Below the pieces are notes generated by a model. The model worked only from the letters and a program-made list of their open reading frames with translations, searched no databases and had not been told where the DNA came from. A stretch of DNA of 64,000 nucleotides from CAWIUB01 sp963839995 (lineage in GTDB: Bacteria; Actinomycetota; Actinomycetes; Mycobacteriales; Jatrophihabitantaceae), in contig CAWIXH010000005.1 of the NCBI GenBank assembly GCA_963839995.1, positions 146,245 through 210,244 of the forward strand. The letters run 5' to 3'. The first letter of the stretch is position 1; each line of letters opens with the position of its first letter. Shown piece by piece: positions 7,262 through 14,812 of this stretch. The translations under genes and the position numbers were made by a program.

Positions 7262-7430
7262 AGCGGCCCGATACATCGATCGCGTGGTCGCGCTGAACAA
7301 GCTGCACGGCGGATCGGGACGGGTGCCGCCCGCCGAGTACCAGGAGGCGGTCGAACGAGCCGCCGCGATTTCCGCCCGGGTCCGCCCGGCGAACGCTGTC
7401 GATGCGGAGGCCGAGTCAGAGCAGCGGTGA
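7236..7430 (+). CDS. Small hypothetical protein
   Basis: A 64-residue protein (ATG start) overlapping the previous gene by 26 bases, with a helical, soluble composition (EAARYIDRVVALNKLHG...EYQEAVERAAAISARVRP). It is the last gene of the trio and ends 30 bases before the IdeR-type iron box of the efe operon. Codon composition matches neighbours, which supports coding; function is unknown. Confidence 0.5.
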   Translation: MATPDQRAEAARYIDRVVALNKLHGGSGRVPPAEYQEAVERAAAISARVRPANAVDAEAESEQR

Positions 7431-7460
7431 TCGGCGCAACTCTGTGCTTGCCCAGGATAG

Positions 7461-7479
7461 TTAGGTTAGCCTAACCTTC
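7461..7479 (+). promoter_or_regulatory. IdeR/DtxR iron box of the efe operon
   Basis: TTAGGTTAGCCTAACCTTC matches the 19-bp IdeR/DtxR operator consensus TWAGGTWAGSCTWACCTWA at nearly every position, with perfect AGGTTAG/CTAACCT arms. It overlaps a plausible promoter: TTGCCC at 7448-7453 and TAACCT at 7472-7477 are 18 bp apart and would start transcription at about 7485, the first base of the GTG codon. Iron-loaded IdeR would therefore repress efeUO-efeB. Leaderless initiation is inference. Confidence 0.88.
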
Positions 7480-7484
7480 TTCGG

Positions 7485-9509
7485 GTGACCTGGTCCCTGG
7501 CGTTCCCCAACCTACTGGTGGGGCTTCGAGAGGGCCTGGAGGCCGGGCTGGTCGTCACGATCCTGATCGGAGCGGTCCGCAAGCTGGCACCCGACCGATC
7601 GCTGACGCCGGTCTGGCTGGGCGTCGCCTCCGCGGCGGCGACGAGCCTCTCGTTCGGGGCCGTGCTCACGTTCACCCGCGCGGAGATGAGCCCCCGGGCC
7701 CAGGAGATCTTCGGCGGAGTCACCAGCCTGGCGGCCGTCGTCCTGGTCACGACGATGATCTTCTGGATGCGCCGAGCCGCTCGGGGCATGGCAGGCGAGT
7801 TGCGGGCCCGGGTGGGTGATGCCTTGCTGGCCGGCGGTGCGGCCCTCGTCGTCACCGCGTTCGTCGCCGTGGCCCGCGAAGGCCTGGAGGCCGCGCTGTT
7901 CGTCTGGACGAACGCGCAGGCTGCGGGATCGTCGACGTCTCCGCTGCTCGGCGCGCTGATCGGGCTGTTCATCGCGATCGCGCTGTGCGTCGGCCTCTAC
8001 CGCCGTGTGCTGAAGATCGATCTCGCCCGGTTCTTCCGGGTCACCGGAGCGGTGCTGATCGTCATCGTGGCGGGCGTCCTCGCATACGGAGTGCGCGACT
8101 TGCAGGACGCGAATGTGCTGCCGGGAAGCGACAACCTGGCCTTCGATATCAGCCGACAGGTACCGACCGGCAGCTGGTGGACCGAGCTCGTCCGCGGCGT
8201 GACCAACCTCGACAACCGGATGTCCTGGCTGCAGGTGACCGCCTACCTCACGTACCTGGTCGTGGCGCTGGGACTTTTCCTCGGCCGGGGTGCCGCTGCG
8301 CCGCGGACGCCATCGCCGCGCGAGCCGGTGTCGATGGCAAGCAGCCGGCGTCGCTGGTGGATCGCGTCGGGCGTGGCGGTCGCCCTGCCGGCCGCGGCCG
8401 CCCTGACCTGGATCGCGGTCGACTCCGGCGGGCCCACGCGGCACGCGGCGGCCGTGGCCGTGACCCAGACCAGCTGCGCCGACTCGTGGACGGCCCCGCA
8501 CGCAGGCGCCAGGACCTATAGCGTCACCAACTCCTCCAGCCACGCGGTCGACGTGGAGATCATCGTCGGCGAGACCGGTGCGGTGGCCGCCGAGATCGAG
8601 GTCCTCGGCCCCGGAACCACGCGCGAGCTGCCGGTGACCTTCGCGGCCGGCGACTACCACTGGAAATGCGTGTACTCCGGCCTGCCGCCGACCGTGTCCG
8701 CAAGCCGCACGGTGATCGCGACCAAGGACTCCGACGTCATCCCGGTCGTTGCGATGACGCCCGCGACGGCGGCCGAGCTGGCACCGGCCCTCACCCGGTA
8801 CCGGGCATTCGTCGCCGCCCGGCTCGCTAGGCTGGATCGGCAGACGGCGACCCTCGCTGCCGACCTCAGGCGCGGCGATATCGCTGCAGCCAAAGGCGAT
8901 TGGCTTACTGCGCACCTCACCTACCACCGGATCGGCGCGGCCTACGACGCGTTCGGCGATGCTGGCAAGAACGTCGACGGGCTCGCCCAGGGGCTGCCTG
9001 GCGGGGTGGGCGATCCGGAGTTCACGGGCTTCCACCGGATCGAGTACGGCCTGTGGCACAGCGTGCCGGCGAGCCAGCTGGCGACCGAGGCACGATCGCT
9101 GACGAAGGCCGTGACTGTCCTGCTCGACAGCCTGCCGTCGTTCACTTTCGACCCGAACGATGTGACGATCCGCGCGCACGAGATCCTCGAGGACACCCTG
9201 CGGTTCACCCTGACCGGGCAGGACGACTACGGGTCTGGCTCGGGATTCCCCACCGCCCGTGCCGACCTGGACGGCGATCGCGCGCTGGTAAACCTGCTGG
9301 CGCCGGCGCTACGTGGACGCGACTCCAGCATCGTCACGTCCGCCACACGCGACATGGACCTGCTCGAGCAAGCCCTGGACCATGCCGCAACCGCGGGCGC
9401 CGTCGGCAGTGCGTCGACCGCTGTGCGGCAGCGGGTGAACGCTGCCACCGGGCGGCTGCTCGAGACGCTCGCGCCGATCCCCGACCTGCTCGAGGTGCGT
9501 AGCCAGTGA
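7485..9509 (+). CDS. efeUO: EfeU-EfeO fusion: ferrous iron permease plus periplasmic-type EfeO
   Basis: One 674-residue frame joins two proteins that are normally separate. Residues 1-270 are an FTR1/EfeU permease with two REGLEA motifs (15-20, 131-136), whose REXXE glutamates bind iron. Residues 290-313 form an extra membrane segment. Residues 320-415 are a cupredoxin-like domain and about 430-670 an imelysin/M75 (EfeO) domain with the HxxE motif in FHRIEYGLW. The anchored EfeO part would sit outside the membrane. No stop or frameshift is seen at the joint. GTG start without a ribosome site; the stop overlaps efeB by 4 bases. Confidence 0.9.
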   Translation: MTWSLAFPNLLVGLREGLEAGLVVTILIGAVRKLAPDRSLTPVWLGVASAAATSLSFGAVLTFTRAEMSPRAQEIFGGVTSLAAVVLVTTMIFWMRRAARGMAGELRARVGDALLAGGAALVVTAFVAVAREGLEAALFVWTNAQAAGSSTSPLLGALIGLFIAIALCVGLYRRVLKIDLARFFRVTGAVLIVIVAGVLAYGVRDLQDANVLPGSDNLAFDISRQVPTGSWWTELVRGVTNLDNRMSWLQVTAYLTYLVVALGLFLGRGAAAPRTPSPREPVSMASSRRRWWIASGVAVALPAAAALTWIAVDSGGPTRHAAAVAVTQTSCADSWTAPHAGARTYSVTNSSSHAVDVEIIVGETGAVAAEIEVLGPGTTRELPVTFAAGDYHWKCVYSGLPPTVSASRTVIATKDSDVIPVVAMTPATAAELAPALTRYRAFVAARLARLDRQTATLAADLRRGDIAAAKGDWLTAHLTYHRIGAAYDAFGDAGKNVDGLAQGLPGGVGDPEFTGFHRIEYGLWHSVPASQLATEARSLTKAVTVLLDSLPSFTFDPNDVTIRAHEILEDTLRFTLTGQDDYGSGSGFPTARADLDGDRALVNLLAPALRGRDSSIVTSATRDMDLLEQALDHAATAGAVGSASTAVRQRVNAATGRLLETLAPIPDLLEVRSQ

Positions 9510-10741
9510 GTCTGGACCGCAGGAACTTCCTCAAGGGCCTCGGCGGCCTGGGCATTGCCGGCGGAGCGGCCGCGATCACCGCTGGGACGCTTACGTCGAG
9601 CGGTGCTGCCGCAGCGACCGACATACCGACCGACCCGCGGCTGCCCGCAGTGCCGTTCCACGGCGTGCACCAGGCCGGAATCCTCACCCCTGCTCCACCC
9701 GTTGCGATCTTCGCCGTCTGCGACTTGACGACGAGCGACCGTCGCGAAGTCGTCGAGCTCATGCAGTCGATCACCACGGTCGCCCGGCAGACGACGGGGG
9801 GCGGCGCGCTGCCCGACCCCGGAGTCGGCGCGCCACCGACCGACAACGCAGTGCTCGGGACGGACGCTCCTGCGGACGGGCTCACGGTGACCGTCGGCGT
9901 CGGGGCGTCGGTCTTCGACGACCGATTCGGCTTGGCGCCGCACAAACCGAAACGGCTGACCCCGATGCGGACGTTCCCCAACGACAACCTCGACCCAACG
10001 CAGACGCACGGAGACCTCGTGCTGCAGATCTGCGCCGGCCACCGCGACACCACCCTGCGGGCGCTACGGCTGATCAGCAAGCACACCCGCGGCGGGATGC
10101 AGCTGCGCTACCGCGTCGACGGCTTCTCCTCCCCACCGGCGCCGTCCGGAGCTCCCCGTAACCAGCTCGGCTTCAAGGACGGCATCGCAAACCCGCCCGT
10201 CACGGCCGACACCGCGCTCGCTGATCGGCTGGTGTGGGCCGCGTCCGACGAGCCCGGCTGGGCGGCCGGCGGCAGCTACCACGTGCTGCGGATCATCCGG
10301 ATGTTCGTGGAGTTCTGGGACCGCGTCTCGCTCAACGAGCAGGAGAGGATGATCGGCCGCCGCCGCGACTCGGGCGCTCCACTCGACGGCAGCGCCGAAA
10401 CCGACACACCGGCATATGGAAAGGACCCGCACGGCACCGTCATCCCGCTGGACGCCCACATCCGCTTGTCGAACCCCCGAACGGCGGCCACCGACAACAG
10501 CCGCATCCTGCGCCGCGGCTACAACTACGACGGCGGCGTGGACGGAAACGGCAACCTCGACGTCGGGCTCGTCTTCAACTGCTTCCAGCAGGATCCGGTG
10601 CGCCAGTTCGAGGCTACCCAGCGACGGCTCATCGACGAACCGCTCGTCGACTACATCTCACCCACCGGCGGCGGCTACTTCTTCACCCTGCCCGGCGTGC
10701 GCGACGTCCACGACTGGTACGGCCGAACCCTGCTCGCCTGA
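9506..10741 (+). CDS. efeB: EfeB: Tat-exported DyP-type haem peroxidase
   Basis: A 411-residue protein with a twin-arginine signal (LDRRNFLKGLGGLG, then a hydrophobic stretch) and the DyP-type fold. The distal GxxDG motif GFKDGIANP, carrying the catalytic aspartate, is present, as is the late segment NYDGGVDGNGNLDVGLVFNCFQ. EfeB is the haem-dependent partner of EfeUO, proposed to oxidise ferrous iron or to strip iron from haem outside the membrane. GTG start overlapping the efeUO stop (GTGA) implies coupled translation and shared control by the iron box. Confidence 0.93.
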   Translation: MSLDRRNFLKGLGGLGIAGGAAAITAGTLTSSGAAAATDIPTDPRLPAVPFHGVHQAGILTPAPPVAIFAVCDLTTSDRREVVELMQSITTVARQTTGGGALPDPGVGAPPTDNAVLGTDAPADGLTVTVGVGASVFDDRFGLAPHKPKRLTPMRTFPNDNLDPTQTHGDLVLQICAGHRDTTLRALRLISKHTRGGMQLRYRVDGFSSPPAPSGAPRNQLGFKDGIANPPVTADTALADRLVWAASDEPGWAAGGSYHVLRIIRMFVEFWDRVSLNEQERMIGRRRDSGAPLDGSAETDTPAYGKDPHGTVIPLDAHIRLSNPRTAATDNSRILRRGYNYDGGVDGNGNLDVGLVFNCFQQDPVRQFEATQRRLIDEPLVDYISPTGGGYFFTLPGVRDVHDWYGRTLLA

Positions 10742-10762
10742 CCGTGGTGCAGTATCGGCATC

Positions 10763-11137
10763 ATGCTCGGCCGCCTGCACCACGTGGTGCTCGACTGCCC
10801 GGACCCGGTGCGACTTGCGGCCTTCTACAGCCAGCTGCTCGGGCTGCCGATCACCTACCGCAGCGACAATTGGGTCGTCGTCGCCCGCAACGACACGTCC
10901 TCCGGACTGGCGTTCCAGCTGGCACCTGATCATCAGCCGCCGCACTGGGGTGACCCCTCTCGCCCGCAACAGTGCCACCTCGACGTGATGGTCGACGACG
11001 TCGCGGCCGCGACGCCCCAGGTGCTCGCGCTCGGCGCGCGGCTTCTCTCGCAGCCGGCACACGTGTTCGCCGATCCGGCCGGCCACCCCTTCTGCCTTAT
11101 CCCACGCCCGTCCTGGGCCGAACCGATCAGTCGGTGA
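10763..11137 (+). CDS. VOC-superfamily (glyoxalase/bleomycin-resistance-like) protein
   Basis: A 124-residue single-module VOC protein: LGRLHHVVLDCPDPVRLAAFYSQLLGLPI opens the first beta-alpha-beta-beta-beta unit (shown as LHHVVLDCPDP at 4-14), and QCHLDVMVDDVAAATPQVLALGA the second. The closing FADPAGHPFCLIPRP is typical. Metal-ligand positions (His near the start, His in QCHLDV) are plausible but the substrate cannot be inferred. It ends with a 4-base overlap with the amino-acid permease gene. Confidence 0.82.
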   Translation: MLGRLHHVVLDCPDPVRLAAFYSQLLGLPITYRSDNWVVVARNDTSSGLAFQLAPDHQPPHWGDPSRPQQCHLDVMVDDVAAATPQVLALGARLLSQPAHVFADPAGHPFCLIPRPSWAEPISR

Positions 11138-12369
11138 GCGAGCCGCGCCTGGCGCGTCGACTAGGTCTCGGCGACGCGGTCGTCGTCGGGCTCGGGTCGA
11201 TGATCGGTGCCGGGGTGTTCTCGGCGTTCGCCCCCGCCGCGGCCGCGGCCGGGTCGGGGCTGCTGATCGGGTTGGCGATCGCGGCGATTATCGCCTATTG
11301 CAACGCCACCTCGTCGGCCCGGCTCGCCGCGCTGTACCCGCAGTCTGGCGGCACCTACGTTTATGGGCGGCAGCGGCTCGGCCCGTTCTGGGGATACCTC
11401 GCTGGGTGGGCGTTCGTGGTTGGCAAGGTCGCCAGCTGCGCGGCGATGGCGCTTACGTTCGCGTCCTACGCAGCGCCTGCCCACGTCCGCTTGGTCGGGA
11501 CCGCGGCCGTCATTGCGCTGACCGCGGTGAACTACGTCGGGGTGCAGAAGTCCGCGTGGCTGACCCGTGTCATCGTGGTGATTTCCCTGCTGGCATTGGG
11601 AATTGTGACGGTGGCCTGCCTGGCGGGCGGGCAGGCGTCGACCAATCACCTGTCGCCCTTCCCCGGCGGGACTGTGCACGGAATCGTCCAGGCAGCGGGT
11701 CTGCTGTTCTTCGCGTTCGCCGGCTACGCGCGCATCGCGACGCTCGGTGAGGAGGTTCGCGATCCGGCTCGCACGATCCCGCGGGCGATTCCGATTGCCC
11801 TGGCGATCACCCTGCTCGTGTATTTCGTGGTTGCCCTCTCGGCGCTGCTGGCCGCGGGCGCCGATGGCCTCGCCGCGACGTCCGCGCCGCTGCAGGCAGC
11901 CGTCGAAGTGGGCAGCTTGCACGACCTCGCTCCGGCAGTCCGCATCGGGGGTGCCGTCGCGGCGCTCGGCTCGCTGCTGGCGCTCATCCTCGGGGTCTCG
12001 CGCACCACGTTCGCGATGGCGCGCGACCGGTACCTCCCGCGCGGTCTTGACGTCGTTCATCCGCGCTTTCGGGTGCCGCACCGCGCCGAACTCGTCGTCG
12101 GACTGGTCGTCACCGTGCTGGTGCTGACGACGGACCTGCGCGGCGCGATCGGCTTCTCGGCGTTCGGGGTACTCGTCTACTACGCCATCGCCAACGCCTC
12201 GGCTCTCACGCTGACGGTTGCCGAGCACCGCCCACCACACTGGCTGCCCGTCCTCGGTGTCGTCGGCTGCATCACGTTGGCTGTCAGCCTGCCTATTACG
12301 GCCCTGATCACCGGCGCCGCGGTGCTCGCCCTCGGCGCGCTCTGGTATGCCGTTCGACGGCGCTCCTGA
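11134..12369 (+). CDS. APC-family amino-acid permease
   Basis: About 411 residues with the APC signature near the N-terminus, GLGSMIGAGVFSAFAPAAAAA, and roughly 12 hydrophobic segments. The first-helix GxxxGxG-type backbone break that binds the amino-acid carboxylate is present (GSMIGAG). EEVRDPARTIPRAI in the helix 6-7 loop is another family hallmark. GTG start chosen at the 4-base overlap with the VOC gene. It is likely a proton-coupled transporter; the substrate is unknown. The protein ends soon after helix 12, near the short end of the family. Confidence 0.85.
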   Translation: MSEPRLARRLGLGDAVVVGLGSMIGAGVFSAFAPAAAAAGSGLLIGLAIAAIIAYCNATSSARLAALYPQSGGTYVYGRQRLGPFWGYLAGWAFVVGKVASCAAMALTFASYAAPAHVRLVGTAAVIALTAVNYVGVQKSAWLTRVIVVISLLALGIVTVACLAGGQASTNHLSPFPGGTVHGIVQAAGLLFFAFAGYARIATLGEEVRDPARTIPRAIPIALAITLLVYFVVALSALLAAGADGLAATSAPLQAAVEVGSLHDLAPAVRIGGAVAALGSLLALILGVSRTTFAMARDRYLPRGLDVVHPRFRVPHRAELVVGLVVTVLVLTTDLRGAIGFSAFGVLVYYAIANASALTLTVAEHRPPHWLPVLGVVGCITLAVSLPITALITGAAVLALGALWYAVRRRS

Positions 12370-12373
12370 CCCA

Positions 12374-12404
12374 TGTGGATGCGACTCTCCACACGATGTA
12401 TGCT
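12374..12404 (+). promoter_or_regulatory. Promoter and inverted repeat of the MazEF module
   Basis: TGTGGA at 12374-12379 and TCCACA at 12388-12393 form an inverted repeat with an 8-bp spacer. A -10-like TATGCT at 12399-12404 lies 7 bases before the ATG of the antitoxin, so the transcript would begin at or near the start codon. Type II antitoxins usually repress their own promoter at such repeats. Operator function is inferred. Confidence 0.45.
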
Positions 12405-12410
12405 TTAGAT

Positions 12411-12635
12411 ATGAAGACGAGTATGCGAGTTGAGGCGGAGAACCGCGACGCCCTCGCCCGGATCGCGGCAATCGAGCTGGGCGGCGTCAGCCTGGACGAG
12501 GCGCTGCGGATCGTCCTGTTCGAGCGCGAGACTCGATCTGCCCTGGCCCGCCTGGCCGCCGACCCAGACCAGCACGCCGGCTATCTGCGCGAGGCCGCCG
12601 AACTCGCCGAGGTCGACACCTCGATCGCCGAGTGA
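12411..12635 (+). CDS. mazE: MazE-like antitoxin
   Basis: A 74-residue acidic protein, MKTSMRVEAENRDALARIAA...LGGVSLDEALRIVLFERETR. The N-terminal strand and two helices look like a ribbon-helix-helix DNA-binding domain; the acidic tail (LREAAELAEVDTSIAE) would wrap the toxin. It directly precedes and overlaps a MazF/PemK toxin gene by 4 bases. ATG 12411 is preferred over an upstream in-frame start because the predicted promoter lies between them. Confidence 0.8.
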   Translation: MKTSMRVEAENRDALARIAAIELGGVSLDEALRIVLFERETRSALARLAADPDQHAGYLREAAELAEVDTSIAE

Positions 12636-12973
12636 GCGCCGCTGGCGTCGGGCCGTGGCAGGTGTGGTGGGTCGATTTCAACCCTCAGGTTGGGCGCGAA
12701 CAGGCCGGACTGCGGCCTGCAATTGTCGTGGGCACATCCTTTGCCTGCCAGCTACCCAATCAGCTGGCGTTCGTCGTCCCGTGTACTACCACCGACCGCG
12801 GCCTCCCGTTCCACCCTGCGGTCACGTCGCTGGACCGGCCAACCTATGCCATGTGTGACCAACTCAAGTCAATAAGCCGACAACGGCTGGTGCGCCGCCA
12901 CTCGGCACAGTTACAGCGAGCCGAGATCGACGCGATCAAATTCGTGCTGCGGCAGATGATCGACACCAGGTGA
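12632..12973 (+). CDS. mazF: MazF/PemK-type endoribonuclease toxin
   Basis: A 113-residue protein with the MazF beta-barrel signatures: WQVWWVDFNPQVGREQAGLRPAIVV near the N-terminus (VDFNPQVG, RPAIVV) and the RNA-cleavage-site segment VVPCTTTDRGLP. SISRQRLVRRH is the usual later strand. MazF toxins cut mRNA, tRNA or rRNA at short single-stranded motifs when the antitoxin is degraded. All key elements look intact. The GTG start overlaps the antitoxin stop, the usual order for this family. Confidence 0.92.
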   Translation: MSAAGVGPWQVWWVDFNPQVGREQAGLRPAIVVGTSFACQLPNQLAFVVPCTTTDRGLPFHPAVTSLDRPTYAMCDQLKSISRQRLVRRHSAQLQRAEIDAIKFVLRQMIDTR

Positions 12974-13027
12974 TCGTGCCGAGTGTGGGCTGTGAGCTGC
13001 GGGCCTCGTGCTCAACATCGTGGCGGT

Positions 13028-13375
13028 TCAGTGCAGGTGCCGGCGCCAGTCCCTGGGCACCCGCCCGGCAGGGCCAGGCGTGGGCTGGTCAAGCGGGTGG
13101 TGCTCCGGCGCGGCGAGTGCCGGGCCGTCTGCGTACTGCTCGGTCGAGTAGTCCCAGAACCAGCTCTCACCAGGCTCGAAGCTGCGGATTATCGGGTGCC
13201 CGGTGGCCTTCGCGTGCGCGGACGCGTGCTGGGAGGGCGACGTGTCGCAGCAGCCGATGTGCCCGCACTGCGTGCAGCGGCGCAGGTGGAACCACCACCC
13301 GTCGGACGCCAGACACTCGGCGCAGCCAGGACCGCTCGGCGCAACGGTCGGGTCGATGCCGGCCAGTTCGGTCAT
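13028..13375 (-). CDS. UBP-type zinc finger protein
   Basis: A 115-residue protein built on a ZnF-UBP domain: Cys18 and Cys21, Cys34 and Cys37 (RRCTQCGHIGCC), Cys42/43 and histidines 50, 54 and 60 supply the expected zinc ligands, followed by SFEPGESWFWDY. In eukaryotes this finger holds the free C-terminal Gly-Gly of ubiquitin; bacterial copies are common in actinobacteria but their ligand is not established. It is the third gene of an operon with a histidine kinase and a response-regulator/flavoprotein fusion; the gap to the kinase is 15 bases. Confidence 0.9.
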   Translation of the reverse strand: MTELAGIDPTVAPSGPGCAECLASDGWWFHLRRCTQCGHIGCCDTSPSQHASAHAKATGHPIIRSFEPGESWFWDYSTEQYADGPALAAPEHHPLDQPTPGPAGRVPRDWRRHLH

Positions 13376-13390
13376 GCGCTCCTCCAGGCG

Positions 13391-14812
13391 TCAGTCGGGA
13401 ATCGGGTCGGGCGCCACGAAGGGCAGCCGAACCCGGAACCGGGTGTCGCCCGGCACGGACTCGACCGAAATATCGCCGTGGTGCTTGTTGACGACGATGC
13501 GCCAGCAAATGTCCAGACCCAGGCCGGTGCCCTCGCCGAACGGCTTGGTGGTGAAGAACGGCTCGAAGATCCGCGAGCGAATCTCCTCGGGCACACCCGA
13601 CCCGGTGTCGCCGATCTCGACGACGATGTTGGCCTCGTCCCGGAACGTGCGCACGGTTAACGTGCCCGCGCCGTCCATCGCGGCGATCGCGTTGTCGACC
13701 AGGTTCGTCCAGACCTGGTTGAGCTCCGAAGCGTATGCGGGGATGGCCGGCAACGTCCGGTCGTAGTCCTTGACCACGGTGATGCCGTCGCCGATCTTGC
13801 GGCCCAGCATGAGCAACGTGCTGTCGAGCAGCTCGTGCACGTCGACGACCTGGTATGGCGCGCGATCCATCTGCGAGTACTGCTTGGCAGCGGCGACCAG
13901 CGTCGTGATGCGGGTGGTGGAGTCCTCGATCTCGTTCATCAGCAGTTCGGTCTCGACGGTGTAGTTGAGCCACCGAATCGCGCCTTCGAGGGTCGGCTCG
14001 TCGACCGTGCCGACGACCTGGTCGAGCCAGTCCAGGTCGAGACCGGCCTGCACGAATGTCGGCGCGAGGTCCCACCCACCGGCGAGACCGTGCTCCTCGA
14101 ACCAGTCGGCCAGTCGGTCTTCGCGATCGGACGCCTCGATCGGCGTCAGGCTGGGCGCCTTGGCCACATGTTCGACGGCGTCTTCTTGTAGCCGGATCAG
14201 CGTCTCCAGGGTGGCCCGGTCGTACGGGCCGGCGGCGATCAGCGCCAGCTTGTGCCGCATGCCCGCCACCCGGTCGCGGAGTGACGAGGTCGCCCGGACC
14301 GCGGCCGCCGCAGGGTTGTTCAACTCGTGGGTGAGCCCGGCCGACAACGAGCCGAGAGCCAGCAGCCGCTCGCGCTGCCCGACCGCCTGCCGGGCGCTCT
14401 GCATGCCGAAGAACAGTCCCTCCAGCATGTGCAACGCCATCGGGAACCACTCGCGCATCATCTGCGCGAACAGGTCCGCGTCCAGCACGAAGAACCGCGA
14501 CGGCTCGGTGACCCGCATCGAGTTGTTGTAGACCTGGGGCACGCGATCGCCGAGGTACGCCTGGAACGCACCCCCATAGACGCCGCGCTGGGCCGTGCGG
14601 CTGACCTCGACGTCGTCTCCGCCAACCAGCCGGCTCAGCACCAGCGATCCCTCGATCAGCACGTAGAAGCAGGTCGCCGGCTCGCCCTCCCGGTACACCC
14701 AGCCGGGCTCGATGAGCTCGACGTGGCCCTCGCGGCAGAGCCAGTCCAGCTGCTCGTCGCTTAGCTTCTCGAACAGGAAGAGGGTCCGCAGCTCATCAGG
14801 GTTACAGTTCAC
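13391..14812 (-). CDS. Histidine kinase with N-terminal cyclic nucleotide-binding domain
   Basis: About 473 residues. Residues 10-125 form a CRP-like cNMP-binding beta-barrel (LFLFEKLSDEQLDWLCREG; FYVLIEGSLVLSRL). The phosphoacceptor lies in SAGLTHELNNPAAAA (His162), followed by a long helical linker and an HATPase domain with N box WTNLVDNAIAAMDG, G1 IGDTGSGVP and G2 GEGTGLGLDICW. There are no membrane segments, so it is a cytoplasmic sensor. The GTG start overlaps the stop of the upstream gene (GTGA). The likely output is the receiver domain of that gene. The cNMP arginine motif (RxA) is not obvious, so the ligand may not be cAMP. Confidence 0.9.
   Translation of the reverse strand: MNCNPDELRTLFLFEKLSDEQLDWLCREGHVELIEPGWVYREGEPATCFYVLIEGSLVLSRLVGGDDVEVSRTAQRGVYGGAFQAYLGDRVPQVYNNSMRVTEPSRFFVLDADLFAQMMREWFPMALHMLEGLFFGMQSARQAVGQRERLLALGSLSAGLTHELNNPAAAAVRATSSLRDRVAGMRHKLALIAAGPYDRATLETLIRLQEDAVEHVAKAPSLTPIEASDREDRLADWFEEHGLAGGWDLAPTFVQAGLDLDWLDQVVGTVDEPTLEGAIRWLNYTVETELLMNEIEDSTTRITTLVAAAKQYSQMDRAPYQVVDVHELLDSTLLMLGRKIGDGITVVKDYDRTLPAIPAYASELNQVWTNLVDNAIAAMDGAGTLTVRTFRDEANIVVEIGDTGSGVPEEIRSRIFEPFFTTKPFGEGTGLGLDICWRIVVNKHHGDISVESVPGDTRFRVRLPFVAPDPIPD

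Noticed and set aside
8325..8345. Possible separate start for an independent efeO at an ATG near residue 284
   Set aside because: The frame is continuous with the permease, and no ribosome site precedes this ATG; fusion is the simpler reading.
7512..9179. 555-codon minus-strand frame opposite efeUO
   Set aside because: Low-complexity Arg/Gly/Asp product with no motif, entirely antisense to a clearly recognised gene.
11161..12471. 436-codon minus-strand frame opposite the amino-acid permease
   Set aside because: Very polar repetitive product antisense to a membrane protein gene; no ribosome site.
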